64,000 nt of DNA from an uncultured Cohaesibacter sp. (GCF_963667045.1 NZ_OY762934.1:1295501-1359500); one strand, 5' to 3'; shown: positions 26,811 to 36,662, counted from the stretch's first letter. Numbers and translations: made by a program. Notes: a model not told the origin generated them from the letters alone.

Positions 26811-27266
26811 TCAGACGACCGGCAGGTTCAGCCAAACGGCAAAGATGACATAAATGACGGCCGTGGTGGCGGCCCCGACGAACAGCGAGTTGGCGATGGG
26901 GTGGTTGGCCACGCGCCAGGACAGCAGCACGATCATTGCGAAGATCGGGGCCAGAACAGATCCCAAAGCCATGGCAGCAATGCCAACGACGATGATCCCC
27001 ATGGTAATCAAGAGACCTGCGATGTTGGGAGCCTCGCCTTCGTGATCCTGAACCTCAGCCTTGGCCTGTCTGCCCTTGAGAAAGCTTTTCAGAGCCTGAA
27101 AGGCACAGCACGCCAGCAGCAGAATACCCACGTTCATCGGGATGAACCCCGGGCCGAATGAGAATTCGTCGGCATATTTCAGATCGATCGAACCGATCGA
27201 AAGACTGGCGGCAAAAGCCGCCAGTATTGCCAGAAATATGATTTCTGTTGTTTTCATGGTGTGCAT
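26811..27266 (-). CDS. tctB: TctB-type small permease, module A
   Basis: A 151-residue, four-helix membrane protein in the TctB pattern, with KYADEFSFGPGFIPMNVG between helices one and two. Its ATG overlaps the tctC stop (ATGA), so translation is coupled. An internal ATG (MKTTE) three codons later is an alternative start. Confidence 0.82.
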   Translation of the reverse strand: MHTMKTTEIIFLAILAAFAASLSIGSIDLKYADEFSFGPGFIPMNVGILLLACCAFQALKSFLKGRQAKAEVQDHEGEAPNIAGLLITMGIIVVGIAAMALGSVLAPIFAMIVLLSWRVANHPIANSLFVGAATTAVIYVIFAVWLNLPVV

Positions 27267-28231
27267 CAGTTCTTCTTGAGAAGACCAAGATTGGACAGGT
27301 TGGTTTCATAGATGCTGTTGGTCTGCTCCAGATAGGCAGCAAAGGCATCGGCATCGAGATAACCAGCAATGATCCCGTTCGGCTGCAGATACTGGGTTTT
27401 CCATTCCGGAGTTGCCTGCAGGCGTTCGACCAGATCAGACAGATAGGCCTTGGCTTCTGCTGGAATATCCTTGGCTGCAACAACACCACGGAAGACAGAA
27501 GCAACCACGTCATAGCCATTTTCTTTGAAGGTCGGCACGTCGGGGAACATTTCGGCGCGTTCTTCGGTGGAAATGGCAATGGCCGTCATACGTCCGCTCT
27601 TGATGAACTCGGACACGGCACCCGGGTTGATCATGGCAAAGTCGACCTGACCACCAAGCAATGCACTGGCCACTTCACCATCGCCCTGGAACGGGATGAA
27701 GTTCAGTTTCACGCCCATGGCCTCGGAGACCATGATGGTTGCGATATGTTCGATCTGACCACGGCCACCGCCGGCAACGTTGAGCACACGACCGGCATTC
27801 TTGATGTCGTCAAGGCTCTTGATGGGGGACGAAGAAGGCACGACGAGCAGGGTCGGGTCGATGCCCAGACGGGCGATCGGCGTGAAATCCTTGTAGCTCA
27901 AGCCAACATCTGCGGTCAAAGGCGTGGTGATGAAGGATGAAGTAGCAGCCATCAGGTAGTGACCATCACCTTTGTGGCTATTGAGATAGCCAAGAGCTGT
28001 GGCTCCACCGCCGCCAGGCTTGTTCACGACATTGATGGAAGCGTCGACAAGCTTGGTTTCGCGGATGATCTTGGCCATGGAACGCAGCATGGTGTCATGT
28101 CCGCCACCAGGGCCATAACCGGCAACGAATTCAATGCCGCGGGTTGGAAAGTCAGCAGCTTTCACAGGCAGAATCGCAGCAACTACGAGCGCCGAAAAGA
28201 CAGCTGCCGTTTTGAGTGATTTAGAAAACAT
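27266..28231 (-). CDS. tctC: TctC/Bug-type solute-binding protein, module A
   Basis: The 321-residue protein has a signal peptide (MFSKSLKTAAVFSALVVAAI), the motif VAGYGPGGGHDTMLRSMAKI, and the NVVNKPGGGGATALGYL loop of Bug receptors. It binds the carboxylate imported by the module A TctAB. GGGAGGAA precedes the start. Confidence 0.9.
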   Translation of the reverse strand: MFSKSLKTAAVFSALVVAAILPVKAADFPTRGIEFVAGYGPGGGHDTMLRSMAKIIRETKLVDASINVVNKPGGGGATALGYLNSHKGDGHYLMAATSSFITTPLTADVGLSYKDFTPIARLGIDPTLLVVPSSSPIKSLDDIKNAGRVLNVAGGGRGQIEHIATIMVSEAMGVKLNFIPFQGDGEVASALLGGQVDFAMINPGAVSEFIKSGRMTAIAISTEERAEMFPDVPTFKENGYDVVASVFRGVVAAKDIPAEAKAYLSDLVERLQATPEWKTQYLQPNGIIAGYLDADAFAAYLEQTNSIYETNLSNLGLLKKN

Positions 28232-28294
28232 CGATTAGGTTCCTCCCTATTGAGTATCGATGACTATCGTCTGGTTTTCGGAAAATCCTTGGAA

Positions 28295-28972
28295 TCAAGC
28301 GATGAATTCGCATCCAAGGTCTTTTAGATTCTTGTCAATCCAGTCGCCATTGTACTTGCCTTCAATGGTGGTCTGATATTGACGTTCTTCGGCCGCATGC
28401 TTCTTGTCAGCACGGTCGAGAATTGCTGCGGCGCTGTCCTTTGGCAGACAGACAAGACCGTCCCAGTCACCAACGATGAGGTCACCGGGGTTGACCATCA
28501 TGTTGCCGATTGCGACGGGGAAGCCGATTTCACCCGGACCGTCCTTGTAAGGGCCACGGTGGCTGATACCGCTGGAGAAGACGGGCACATCCTGTTTGCT
28601 GATGCTATCGAGGTCGCGGATGGCACCCCAGATGGCCACACCAGCAATCTTGGAAACCGCACCACGTGCGAGCATCAGCTCACCCATGATGGCATTGTCA
28701 AGTGCTCCTCCAGCGTCAACGACGATAACGTCGCCCGGCTGGGCCATAATGAGAGCTTTGTGCAGCATCAGGTTGTCTCCGGGACGGACACTGACGGTGA
28801 GAGCGGGGCCAGCGAGAACGCCTTGGCGATGCCGGGGGCGCATGCTGGCAGGAGCCCCAGTGTGGCGGTTCATGACGTCGCTGATGTTGGACACTGGCAG
28901 TTTGGCAGCGCGGGCAATCAGGTTCGGGTCAACCCGGTCCCAACTTTCCTTGATTCTGAAACCTTCAGCCAT
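28295..28972 (-). CDS. RraA-family protein, HMG/CHA aldolase-like, module A
   Basis: The 225-residue protein carries the class II aldolase-type motifs of the RraA fold: GDVIVVDAGGALDNAIMGEL, GVAIWGAIRDLDSI with the Arg-Asp pair, and GDWDGLVCLP. Enzymes of this group cleave 4-hydroxy-4-methyl-2-oxoglutarate or related acids into pyruvate and a keto acid. The neighbours (acid importer, hydroxyacid dehydrogenase) make an enzymatic role likelier than RNase E inhibition. Paralogue of the gene at 39687. Confidence 0.85.
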   Translation of the reverse strand: MAEGFRIKESWDRVDPNLIARAAKLPVSNISDVMNRHTGAPASMRPRHRQGVLAGPALTVSVRPGDNLMLHKALIMAQPGDVIVVDAGGALDNAIMGELMLARGAVSKIAGVAIWGAIRDLDSISKQDVPVFSSGISHRGPYKDGPGEIGFPVAIGNMMVNPGDLIVGDWDGLVCLPKDSAAAILDRADKKHAAEERQYQTTIEGKYNGDWIDKNLKDLGCEFIA

Positions 28973-28980
28973 GTTTACTC

Positions 28981-30000
28981 CTATTCTTGCAGACCGCCGA
29001 GCGCGGCGGAAGTTGCCAGAAAGGCGGGATTTATTTCCCGACCTTCAAGATGGTCTATGATGAAACGGGCCGCCATGGTCGCCATGTTGCGCTCTGCCCC
29101 CGGCGTGAGGCCGGCAGCATGAGGCGTAACAATCAGATTGGGGGCCTTGAAGAGCTTGGCATCGGCAACCGGCGGTTCCTGCTCGAAGCTGTCCACACCG
29201 GCTCCGGCGATCTCGCCGCTTTCCAGTGCATCAGCCAGGGCATCCTCGTCGATCATGCCGCCACGGGCGGTGTTCACGATGGCCGCATGGGGCTGCATTT
29301 TCTTGAGGAACTCGCTGTTCACCAGATGCCGGGTTGCAGGAACCAGCGGGCAATGCAGGGAAATCACGTCGCAGTTGCAGATGATGTCGTCCATTTCGGC
29401 AACGGCCGTTACCCCTTCAGGACAGGACGCTCCACCATTGGCCAGAAGCGCCGGGTCGAAGACGGATATTTCCATACCCAGCCCCATGGCCATGCTGGCC
29501 ACTTCGCGGCCAATGGCACCGAAGCCGATGAGACCCAGTTTGGTGCCGCCGAAATCCTTGCCGATGAAAGACCCCTTGAGCCAGTTGCCGCCTCTGGTCG
29601 CCTCGGAGAGATAGGGCAATGACTTGCGCAAGGACAGGATGAGGGCGATGGCGTGCTCGGCCACGGCACGGGCATTGGCACCGGCGGCCCTGTATACAGG
29701 AATACCGAGCTTTTCTGCGGCAGCGATATTGATGTTGTTCACACCGCTGCCGTGCTTGGCAATCACCTTAACATTACCGGATGCCCGAATTACGGCGTCG
29801 GTAATCTTGCCCTGGGAGACCATGATGGCACAAACATTGTTGCTTTTGGCTGTCTCAATGACTTCTTCCGGCTTGGCGTAAGGTGGGGAGAAGATGCATT
29901 CGAAGCCATTTTCGCTAAGCAGATCCACAGCGGAGCTATCAATGCGGCTGCGCGTGACCAGAATTTTTTGCTTTTCAGCGCTCATCGATTCCGTATCCAT
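28981..30000 (-). CDS. D-2-hydroxyacid dehydrogenase, module A
   Basis: The 339-residue enzyme of the phosphoglycerate-dehydrogenase-like group shows the NAD-binding motif GLIGFGAIGREVA, catalytic Arg in VNTARGG, Glu in FEQEPP and His in TPHAAG. It oxidises a D-2-hydroxy acid or reduces a 2-keto acid. First gene of the module A operon. It starts at 30000 or at the ATG at 29985 (MSAEKQ). It is divergent from the GntR regulator and is a paralogue of the gene at 40382. Confidence 0.9.
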   Translation of the reverse strand: MDTESMSAEKQKILVTRSRIDSSAVDLLSENGFECIFSPPYAKPEEVIETAKSNNVCAIMVSQGKITDAVIRASGNVKVIAKHGSGVNNINIAAAEKLGIPVYRAAGANARAVAEHAIALILSLRKSLPYLSEATRGGNWLKGSFIGKDFGGTKLGLIGFGAIGREVASMAMGLGMEISVFDPALLANGGASCPEGVTAVAEMDDIICNCDVISLHCPLVPATRHLVNSEFLKKMQPHAAIVNTARGGMIDEDALADALESGEIAGAGVDSFEQEPPVADAKLFKAPNLIVTPHAAGLTPGAERNMATMAARFIIDHLEGREINPAFLATSAALGGLQE

Positions 30001-30125
30001 TTTTGGTATTCTTTGTGTTTTTCGTATACATAAATGGGATAAAAGTCAAACATAAAATACATTTACAATCTGCGGATGAAAGGGTATATCTTTTATCCAG
30101 TTGAATTCGTGGGAGTTTTTTACGC
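30001..30125. promoter_or_regulatory. Divergent promoter region with a GTATAC site
   Basis: This 125-bp AT-rich region separates the module A operon and its GntR gene. GTATAC at 30024-30029, flanked by T-rich and A-rich arms, fits the core of many FadR-type GntR operators. The arms are imperfect, so the assignment is tentative. Confidence 0.35.
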
Positions 30126-30791
30126 ATGCAATCAGAGCAGGAATTGTCCGACCTACCGCTGAGCGATCAAGTGTATGCAAAAGTGCGGGAATTGCTGCGT
30201 GATGGTGCATTTGTTTCCGGTCAGCGCATCAGCGAAGCCGAGATATGTGATCGCTTTCAGGTCAGCCGAACCCCTGCCCGCGAGGCCATTCGTCGCCTCC
30301 TGAATGAGGGATTTCTGACAACGGTGGAAAGCGGACGCATTATCGTCGCGCCGATTGATATCGAACGGGCCGAAGAGATCTATGACATGCGTGAGGCCGT
30401 CGAATGCCTTGCCGCCAAGCTGGCCGCCAAGAAGGCAACCACGAAGGATCTGATCGAATTGCGCGGTATTCTGGACGAACAGCGCCGTGGAGCGACCGAT
30501 GAGACTGATTTCCTCGATATCAATGACCGTTTCCATCGTTGTGTATACAAAATCGCCAGCAATCGCTATCTGCTGCGCAGCGCCGAGATCCTTCTGGTCT
30601 CCGCAGGCATGATCCGCGGCACAACGCAGGGACGATACGACTACAACACATGGTCGCTCAAGGACCATGAAGAGATCTATCAGGCGATTGAGGATGGAAA
30701 CACGACCGCTGCCGAAGATGCCGCCCGATGTCATGTCCGGCGCGGACGCATGCAGCGCATCAGCCTGTTGAAGACACTCTCCAGCATCTGA
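30126..30791 (+). CDS. GntR-family regulator (FadR/FCD type)
   Basis: The 221-residue protein has an N-terminal winged helix (LSDQVYAKVRELLRDGAF, VSRTPAREAIRRLLNEGFL) and a C-terminal all-helical FCD domain (EIYDMREAVECLAAKLAA, NDRFHRCVYKIASN, DHEEIYQAIEDGN with metal/ligand His). It is divergent from module A and most likely represses it until an acid ligand binds. Confidence 0.9.
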   Translation: MQSEQELSDLPLSDQVYAKVRELLRDGAFVSGQRISEAEICDRFQVSRTPAREAIRRLLNEGFLTTVESGRIIVAPIDIERAEEIYDMREAVECLAAKLAAKKATTKDLIELRGILDEQRRGATDETDFLDINDRFHRCVYKIASNRYLLRSAEILLVSAGMIRGTTQGRYDYNTWSLKDHEEIYQAIEDGNTTAAEDAARCHVRRGRMQRISLLKTLSSI

Positions 30792-30851
30792 GCCGCAGAT
30801 GGCCCCGGATCCTCGACAGACCGATGCGTGCCGGAGAGGGCTCCGGTCTCG

Positions 30852-31796
30852 CTAATCGGCGTGGGCGAACATCGATTCGCCGGAAATGCCCAGTTCTTCG
30901 GGGAAATCGGCGCGCAGGATGCTTCCAGAATCCGACTCGGTGATGAAGAGGGAGCGGTTGCCCGGTCCGCCAAACGCACAGTTGGTCGTACCCAGCCCCC
31001 GTGGCGAGCGGACAACGGCGACCGGACGACCAAGCGCATCGTGCACCCAGACCAGTCCCATGCCGGTCTGGCAGACGACGACACCATTCTGCGCTGTCAG
31101 CGCCAGGCCATCCGGTCCGGCTCGCCCACCATTGAACTGTAGAAACAGGCCAGCCTTGTTGACCCGACCACTGGGAGACAGCGGCAATCGCCAAACTGCA
31201 TTGGCGCGGGTCACCGCCAGATAGAGCGTGTGCTCATTCTGGTCGAGCACCAGACCATTGGGACTGGGGACCTTGTCAATCAGGCAGGTCAGCGTGTCGG
31301 TCCCCGGGATCCAGCGATAGACCCTGCCAGTGGGATCCTGAAGACCGGTCTGGCCCTGATCGGTAAAATAGAGCGCCCCATCCCGGCCAAAATGCAGATC
31401 ATTGCAGCCCTTGAAGCCTTCCGTATCACAGTCTTTCAGCGCGGTTGACACAGCCCCTGTTTCTGGATCCAGATTGAGAATGCCGTTCTGATAGTCGGCA
31501 ATGAATATCCGGCCATCCCTGTGGATCTTCAGACCGTTGGGCTGCCCGTCGAATTCAGCCATCTGGGTGACGGCCCCGGAGGGATCGGCACGGAAGATGC
31601 GTCCGAACGGGATGTCGACGAACCACAGATTGCCAGCCCGGTCAAAGGAGGGCCCCTCGATGAAACAGTCCACTGTCGCCCCCCGCTTGTTGCGGGAAGC
31701 CCAATAGGAGGCAACTCCGGGACGGCGGAGGTCGGCGGGCAATTCCGTAAAGACCTCGGCCTCGATCACAACGGGTTCAGGAAAGATGCTTTTCAT
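30852..31796 (-). CDS. SMP-30/gluconolactonase/LRE-family lactonase
   Basis: A six-bladed beta-propeller of 314 residues with the metal ligands of the family: Glu in CFIEGPSFD near residue 48, Asn in KGCNDLHFG and SPNGLVLD, and Asp in GPDGLAL. It hydrolyses sugar-acid lactones. It is the last gene of the 11-gene operon from 41374, and lies tail-to-tail with the GntR gene. Confidence 0.9.
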   Translation of the reverse strand: MKSIFPEPVVIEAEVFTELPADLRRPGVASYWASRNKRGATVDCFIEGPSFDRAGNLWFVDIPFGRIFRADPSGAVTQMAEFDGQPNGLKIHRDGRIFIADYQNGILNLDPETGAVSTALKDCDTEGFKGCNDLHFGRDGALYFTDQGQTGLQDPTGRVYRWIPGTDTLTCLIDKVPSPNGLVLDQNEHTLYLAVTRANAVWRLPLSPSGRVNKAGLFLQFNGGRAGPDGLALTAQNGVVVCQTGMGLVWVHDALGRPVAVVRSPRGLGTTNCAFGGPGNRSLFITESDSGSILRADFPEELGISGESMFAHAD

Positions 31797-31801
31797 TTCA
31801 G

Positions 31802-33094
31802 TCAGCCCAATGTCAAAGTTGGAAGGAACAGCGCGATCTGCGGGAAGGCGATCAGCAGCAACAGGAACAGCAGAATAATGCTGAAGAACGGCATCGTTCC
31901 AAGAATGACGTCTTCCACCTTCACATCCTTGGAAGAACTGGCCACCACGAACAGAATGACCCCGAGCGGTGGTGTGATCTGGCCAAGCTCGACAAGAATG
32001 ACCACAAACACGCCGAACCAGATCGGATCGATGCCCAGCGCCTGAAGGGCAGGAAAGATGACCGGCACGATGATCGCGATCATGCCAAGTCCTTCCATGA
32101 AACAGCCCAGAATGGCAAAGAACACCATGATGATGATCAGGAAGACAAAGCGCGATACGTTGGCATCCTGCAGCACGCCCACAAGACTCTCACCAATGCC
32201 GGACAGGGCCGTGGCATAGGCAAAAATCATGGAGCAGAAGACGATGAACAAGATATTGCCGCTCATTGTCACCGTACGTTTGAGGGCCGTTGCAAGCAGC
32301 TCCCGGCTGAGCCGCTTGTAGAGCGCGGCGATCAGGGAGGCGCCGATCACACCAACGGCCCCTGCTTCTGTCGGCGTTGCCAGTCCGCCATAGATGCTTC
32401 CTAGCACGATGAAGATCAGCAACAGGAACGGAAAGATGTCGAAGAAGGAGCGGATGATCTCGTCGGAGGAAGCGCGCTCGGTCTGTCTTGGCGCCAGCTT
32501 CGGATTGATCAGAACCCGCACCATGATAAAGCTCATGTAGAGCATGGCGAGCAGGATGCCGGGCAGAAGGCCCGCCGCAAACAGCCGCGCGATCGAGGTT
32601 TCGGTGAAGGTCGAATAGATGATCATCGTGATCGATGGCGGGATGAGAATACCCAGCGTTCCACCCGCAGCCAGCGACCCGGCGACAAGGCGCTTGTTAT
32701 ACCCCCTGGCAGACAGTTCCGGCAGCGCAACCGTCGACATGGCAGCCGCCGTTGGCGCACTACCACCGGAGATGGCAGCAAAAATTCCGCTACCGGCAAT
32801 GTTGGTGTGCAGCAGCCCACCCGGCAGGCGTCGAATGAACGGGGCCACTCCGTTGTAGAGGCGCGTGCTCAGGCCCGAGCACAGCAGGATTTCCGCCATC
32901 AGGACAAACAGCGGAATGGCGGCAATGGTGAAGCTGTTGGCCGCGCCCCAACTGACAATGCCGAGCGCTTTCCAACCGGAAAAGCCTTTCAGCAGCCAGA
33001 CATAGAACAGGCCTGCGCCAGCGACAGCGAATTGGACCCACATGCCGCCAAGGATGAGGCCGATCAACAAACCAAAGGCAAGAATTGCGTCCAT
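31802..33094 (-). CDS. dctM: TRAP transporter large permease (DctM), operon B
   Basis: A 430-residue membrane protein with DctM signatures GSGIFAAISGGSAPTAAAMS, GILIPPSITMIIYSTFTE and ITPPLGVILFVVASS. Its start overlaps the dctQ stop by one base. It shares an operon with a TTT system, giving two transporter types for one pathway. Confidence 0.92.
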   Translation of the reverse strand: MDAILAFGLLIGLILGGMWVQFAVAGAGLFYVWLLKGFSGWKALGIVSWGAANSFTIAAIPLFVLMAEILLCSGLSTRLYNGVAPFIRRLPGGLLHTNIAGSGIFAAISGGSAPTAAAMSTVALPELSARGYNKRLVAGSLAAGGTLGILIPPSITMIIYSTFTETSIARLFAAGLLPGILLAMLYMSFIMVRVLINPKLAPRQTERASSDEIIRSFFDIFPFLLLIFIVLGSIYGGLATPTEAGAVGVIGASLIAALYKRLSRELLATALKRTVTMSGNILFIVFCSMIFAYATALSGIGESLVGVLQDANVSRFVFLIIIMVFFAILGCFMEGLGMIAIIVPVIFPALQALGIDPIWFGVFVVILVELGQITPPLGVILFVVASSSKDVKVEDVILGTMPFFSIILLFLLLLIAFPQIALFLPTLTLG

Positions 33095-33612
33095 CAGGTC
33101 CGCTCCTCTTTCTTGCGCCGACCAAGGAGCAGTTTTTCAAACAGAAAAATGCCAATCAGGGAAAAGCCGAAGGGCATGATCATCTGGGGGATCCAGAGGG
33201 GGGTGTGCAGTACCGTCGGGGCAAACTTGCCGCGGGCCAGCGAACTGAGCACCAGATCCTGTGTCTTGATAGCCAGAATCGCACATACGATCAGCGAGAC
33301 GATCACGAAAAAGCGTTTCATCCAGACATGAGCGCCATCGGGCACGGCGTCGAACAGAAAATGGACCTGAAACAGGGTCTCGGAGCGCAGGGCAAGGGCA
33401 GCCCCCAGAAATGTCAGCGTAACGACAAAATAGCCGCTGACTTCTTCCACGAAGCCCAGAGAGATATTGGCGAGCCCCCGCAGCAGGGTTTCGCTGAACA
33501 CCAGGCAGACCAGAGCAACCAAGACAAATCCCGTGATCCATTTTGTCAGGCTGGCAATCAGATCGAAGACAGGGCCAGCCGAAGCCGGCCCTGAAGTGTG
33601 GTTGTCCTGCAT
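33094..33612 (-). CDS. dctQ: TRAP transporter small permease (DctQ), operon B
   Basis: The 172-residue protein has four membrane helices and the DctQ region VEEVSGYFVVTLTFLGAALA after helix two. It is two bases downstream of dctP and overlaps dctM. It ends in a basic tail (RRKKEERT). Confidence 0.87.
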   Translation of the reverse strand: MQDNHTSGPASAGPVFDLIASLTKWITGFVLVALVCLVFSETLLRGLANISLGFVEEVSGYFVVTLTFLGAALALRSETLFQVHFLFDAVPDGAHVWMKRFFVIVSLIVCAILAIKTQDLVLSSLARGKFAPTVLHTPLWIPQMIMPFGFSLIGIFLFEKLLLGRRKKEERT

Positions 33613-33614
33613 GG

Positions 33615-34589
33615 CTATTTACCGATCGCTTCGCGAACGAGTTTCAGGGCAGCTTCATACTCGGGACCGTTCTGTTTGGCCCATTCGGCCCAGAATGGCG
33701 CCAGCTTTTCACGCGCCAGTGCAGCGTCGCTGTCCTTGGCTTCGACGATGGTCATGCCCGCAGCCTGCTGGGAAGCCTTCTGCGTTTCTTCATCCTCAAG
33801 GAACTCGGCGGTGATTTTCGTACCTTCCTCCTGCACGATCGCAGCCAGCGCCTTTTGCTGGTCTTCGGGCAAATCGCCAAAGACATCGGTATTGGCGATG
33901 ATCATCGAGTTGCCGTAGTTGACCGGGAAGCGATAGTTGTATGGCAGGAACTCGTGCCAGTTCTTGGCTCCGCCTGCACTGGCCGTCAGCACGCCTTCAA
34001 TGACGCCGCGCTCCAGAGAGGTCGGCACTTCACTACCGGACAGGGTGATCGGCGCACCGCCGAATTCTTCGATGAACTTGCCCTGTTCGGGTGAAGTCAC
34101 ACGGATCTTGTGGCCACTAAGATCGGCCAGGCTGTTGACTTCGAAGGTCGAAAAGATGATCTGCTGCGGATAGCGATAGCTGCCCAGAAGCGTCACGCCC
34201 TGCTTGCCGAAGGCCTCCTTCAGAATGGGTTCCATGGCTGCATAGGCCTTGTTCCATTCCGCATCATTCTCGATCAGCATCGGCAGGTTGAGCACTCGGG
34301 CAATCGGAACGTTGCCAGAAAAGAAATAGTCTGCCGCGAAGTCGACAATGCCGTCACCCACGGCCTGGGTGATATCGGACGATGCGATCTGAAGGGTCTT
34401 GCCCAAATGCACCTTGATGGTCAGATCGCCTCCGGTCTGCTCGGCAATGCGCTCGCTGATACGGTTCATCCCCTTGACCGCGGCGGTGGTGGAGACGGCA
34501 GAATAGGTGTATCCGGTCAGTTCTTTTGCCTGAACGAAACCGGTAGACGCCATGAGCAATGCGATGGCTGCAATAGTCTTGAATGTCAT
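33615..34589 (-). CDS. dctP: TRAP solute-binding protein (DctP), operon B
   Basis: A signal peptide (MTFKTIAAIALLMASTGFVQ) precedes a 300-residue DctP fold with RISERIAEQTGGDLTIKVHL near the N-terminus and LSGHKIRVTSPEQGKFIEEF in the ligand-arginine region. GGAGG before the ATG at 34589 sets the start well inside a longer ORF. It binds an organic acid for DctQM. Confidence 0.9.
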   Translation of the reverse strand: MTFKTIAAIALLMASTGFVQAKELTGYTYSAVSTTAAVKGMNRISERIAEQTGGDLTIKVHLGKTLQIASSDITQAVGDGIVDFAADYFFSGNVPIARVLNLPMLIENDAEWNKAYAAMEPILKEAFGKQGVTLLGSYRYPQQIIFSTFEVNSLADLSGHKIRVTSPEQGKFIEEFGGAPITLSGSEVPTSLERGVIEGVLTASAGGAKNWHEFLPYNYRFPVNYGNSMIIANTDVFGDLPEDQQKALAAIVQEEGTKITAEFLEDEETQKASQQAAGMTIVEAKDSDAALAREKLAPFWAEWAKQNGPEYEAALKLVREAIGK

Positions 34590-34668
34590 AATTTCCTCCA
34601 ATGGTTGCCGAAGAGCTCCTCCTCTCGGGCAATAAACGACGCAGGCATGGCGGCACGCCGCCAGCGTA

Positions 34669-35622
34669 TCATCTCCAGGGGGTCTTTTCCCAAATGCCTT
34701 TTGCAACTTCGTTCTGTTGCGTGGCGATATCCTCGAAATCCTTGCCTGCGACAAAGGACATCGGATTGCCCTGCTTCGCCATCATGGACTGGAAATCTTC
34801 CATGGCATTCACGTCGGTCAATGCCTTGAGCAGTTTTTCGGTGATCTCTGCGGGCAGCCCGGCCGGTGCCACAATGCCGCGCAGCGATGACATCTTGACA
34901 TCATATCCAAGTTCCTTGGCGGTCGGTACATCCGGGCGGAAAGAGGAACGTTTGTCGGAAAGAACAGCCAGCACGCGCAGATCGTCCTTAAAGGATACGG
35001 TCTGGCTAAGCGTCATGGTGCCTGCTGCAACATGCTGTCCCATCAGGGCCGTGCGCGCCATGGATGCGCCTTTGAATGGTACCAGGGTGAATTCGGCACC
35101 GGTCGCATCCGAGATCATGTTGGCGGCAAAATGATCATTCCCACCCAGTGCCGACAGTCCCATGGTGATGGCGCCCGGATCGGCCTTGGCAGCTGCGAGC
35201 AACTGATCCAGCGTCTTGAACTCGGACGTGGCGCTGACCACAACCGTGTTGGGGTCCTCAACGAAGTTGGCAAGATAGGTGAAGCTTGAAGCGTCATAAT
35301 CCGCTTTTCTGTCGTAAGTCAGAGCCAGCGCGGCAGGCAGGTTGAAGGTGCCGAGTGTGTAGCCGTCGGGCTTGGCCTTGGCAACCTCGGTAAAGCCGAT
35401 CTGCCCCCCTGCTCCGGGCATGTTCTTGACAACGACGGATGCGCCATCGCCAAGTGCGATCTCGAAATATTTGGCCACGGCACGGGCCATGACGTCGGTT
35501 CCACCACCGGCCGAATAGCCAACCACAATTTCGATGGGCTTTTCCGGATATTCCGCCAGAGCAGGAAAGGCGAGTGTTGAAGCTGCCAGAATTGCAGCAG
35601 CAGCAGCTAAGGTTCTTTTCAT
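34669..35622 (-). CDS. tctC: Second TctC/Bug-type binding protein in operon B
   Basis: The 317-residue protein has a leader (MKRTLAAAAAILAASTLAFP) and Bug-fold motifs VVGYSAGGGTDVMARAVAKY and NMPGAGGQIGFTEVAKAKPD. It is very similar in sequence to the other operon B TctC (38701-39654), so it is a duplicate. It has no TctAB genes of its own and lies between the amidohydrolase and dctP. It may share the single TctAB permease. Confidence 0.9.
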   Translation of the reverse strand: MKRTLAAAAAILAASTLAFPALAEYPEKPIEIVVGYSAGGGTDVMARAVAKYFEIALGDGASVVVKNMPGAGGQIGFTEVAKAKPDGYTLGTFNLPAALALTYDRKADYDASSFTYLANFVEDPNTVVVSATSEFKTLDQLLAAAKADPGAITMGLSALGGNDHFAANMISDATGAEFTLVPFKGASMARTALMGQHVAAGTMTLSQTVSFKDDLRVLAVLSDKRSSFRPDVPTAKELGYDVKMSSLRGIVAPAGLPAEITEKLLKALTDVNAMEDFQSMMAKQGNPMSFVAGKDFEDIATQQNEVAKGIWEKTPWR

Positions 35623-35639
35623 GACAATTTCCTCCCAGT

Positions 35640-36662
35640 TTATGTCGTGAAAACAGTTTCATCGATGCCGTAACAACGTGCGGCAGTACGCCAGAACAGA
35701 TTGTCTCTGTCCCTGGCGTCGCGCCCCGATGCTAGGCGCTTGAAGGCATTCCATAGGGTCCTGTAAGAGAACTGCCCCTTGTCGACAGGGAAATTGCTCT
35801 CGAACATGGCGCGCCCTGAGCCGAAAAGGTCCAGACAGGTCTCGACATGCGGACGCCAGTCATCGGCAAGTCTGTCAGACTGCGGTGGACAGGCCGCATC
35901 GGCATAGCGATAGCCCATCACACTGAGGCCGAACCCGCCGATCTTGATCATCACATTGGGCTCAGCCGCAAGGTCGGCGAGAGCGTTTCGCCAATCGGCA
36001 AAACAGTCCGGATCGTCCATGCGATAGGGGCCGATGCCCAGTGGGCCACCGCAATGGTCCAGAACAATGGTGACCTCCGGCACGGCCCGCGCCAGCGCCA
36101 CCACCTCGGCAAGCTGGTTTTGATAGGCCCAGACATCAAGACAAAGCCCAGCTTCGGCCACAGCACGAGCCCCTTCCAGAAAGGACCGGGTCCGCAAAAG
36201 CCCCTCAGGAGCAGGACGCGGGTTGGACCGCACGACCGGATCCGGATGCCAGGCGGTGGTATTGCGAACTCCGACGATGCGGCCGTTGCCAGCGGCCTTG
36301 AGCGCTTCGAGAACCGGGCGCACGGCAGTGCCCAACTGAAGATCGGCGAAGGCCACAAGCCCGACGGGCAGCAGAGGTTGCGCCTGACACCAGTCGAGAA
36401 TGGTGCGCACCTCCCCCAGGGAACGCATGGCTTCTGGCCCCTCTTCCAGATAGCCGGTCCGGCACTGGACATACAGACTGGCGCGTATATTGTGGCCATC
36501 GCAGACATCCTCTGCCAGTTCGGCGGCGCGGTACCGCCCCTCGGGGCGGTCCCACAGGTGGTGATGACAATCGAAGATCGGCTGACCGGGATCAATCACC
36601 TCTTCACGCACCTGTTGGAGCCAGTCCGTCCGAACCTTGAAGTGAGGACTTGCTGCCACCAT
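35640..36662 (-). CDS. Amidohydrolase-superfamily lactonase (COG3618-like)
   Basis: The 340-residue TIM-barrel protein has the metal motif PIFDCHHHLWD near residue 30, a conserved IVLDHCGGPLG strand, and MFESNFPVDK near the C-terminus, as in L-fuconolactonase and 2-pyrone-4,6-dicarboxylate hydrolase relatives. It likely opens a sugar or pyrone lactone. It lies two bases after tctA in the same operon as a second, unrelated lactonase. Confidence 0.87.
   Translation of the reverse strand: MVAASPHFKVRTDWLQQVREEVIDPGQPIFDCHHHLWDRPEGRYRAAELAEDVCDGHNIRASLYVQCRTGYLEEGPEAMRSLGEVRTILDWCQAQPLLPVGLVAFADLQLGTAVRPVLEALKAAGNGRIVGVRNTTAWHPDPVVRSNPRPAPEGLLRTRSFLEGARAVAEAGLCLDVWAYQNQLAEVVALARAVPEVTIVLDHCGGPLGIGPYRMDDPDCFADWRNALADLAAEPNVMIKIGGFGLSVMGYRYADAACPPQSDRLADDWRPHVETCLDLFGSGRAMFESNFPVDKGQFSYRTLWNAFKRLASGRDARDRDNLFWRTAARCYGIDETVFTT

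Noticed and set aside
28379-29122. Plus-strand ORF opposite the RraA and dehydrogenase genes
   Set aside because: It spans two well-supported minus-strand genes and shows no motif.
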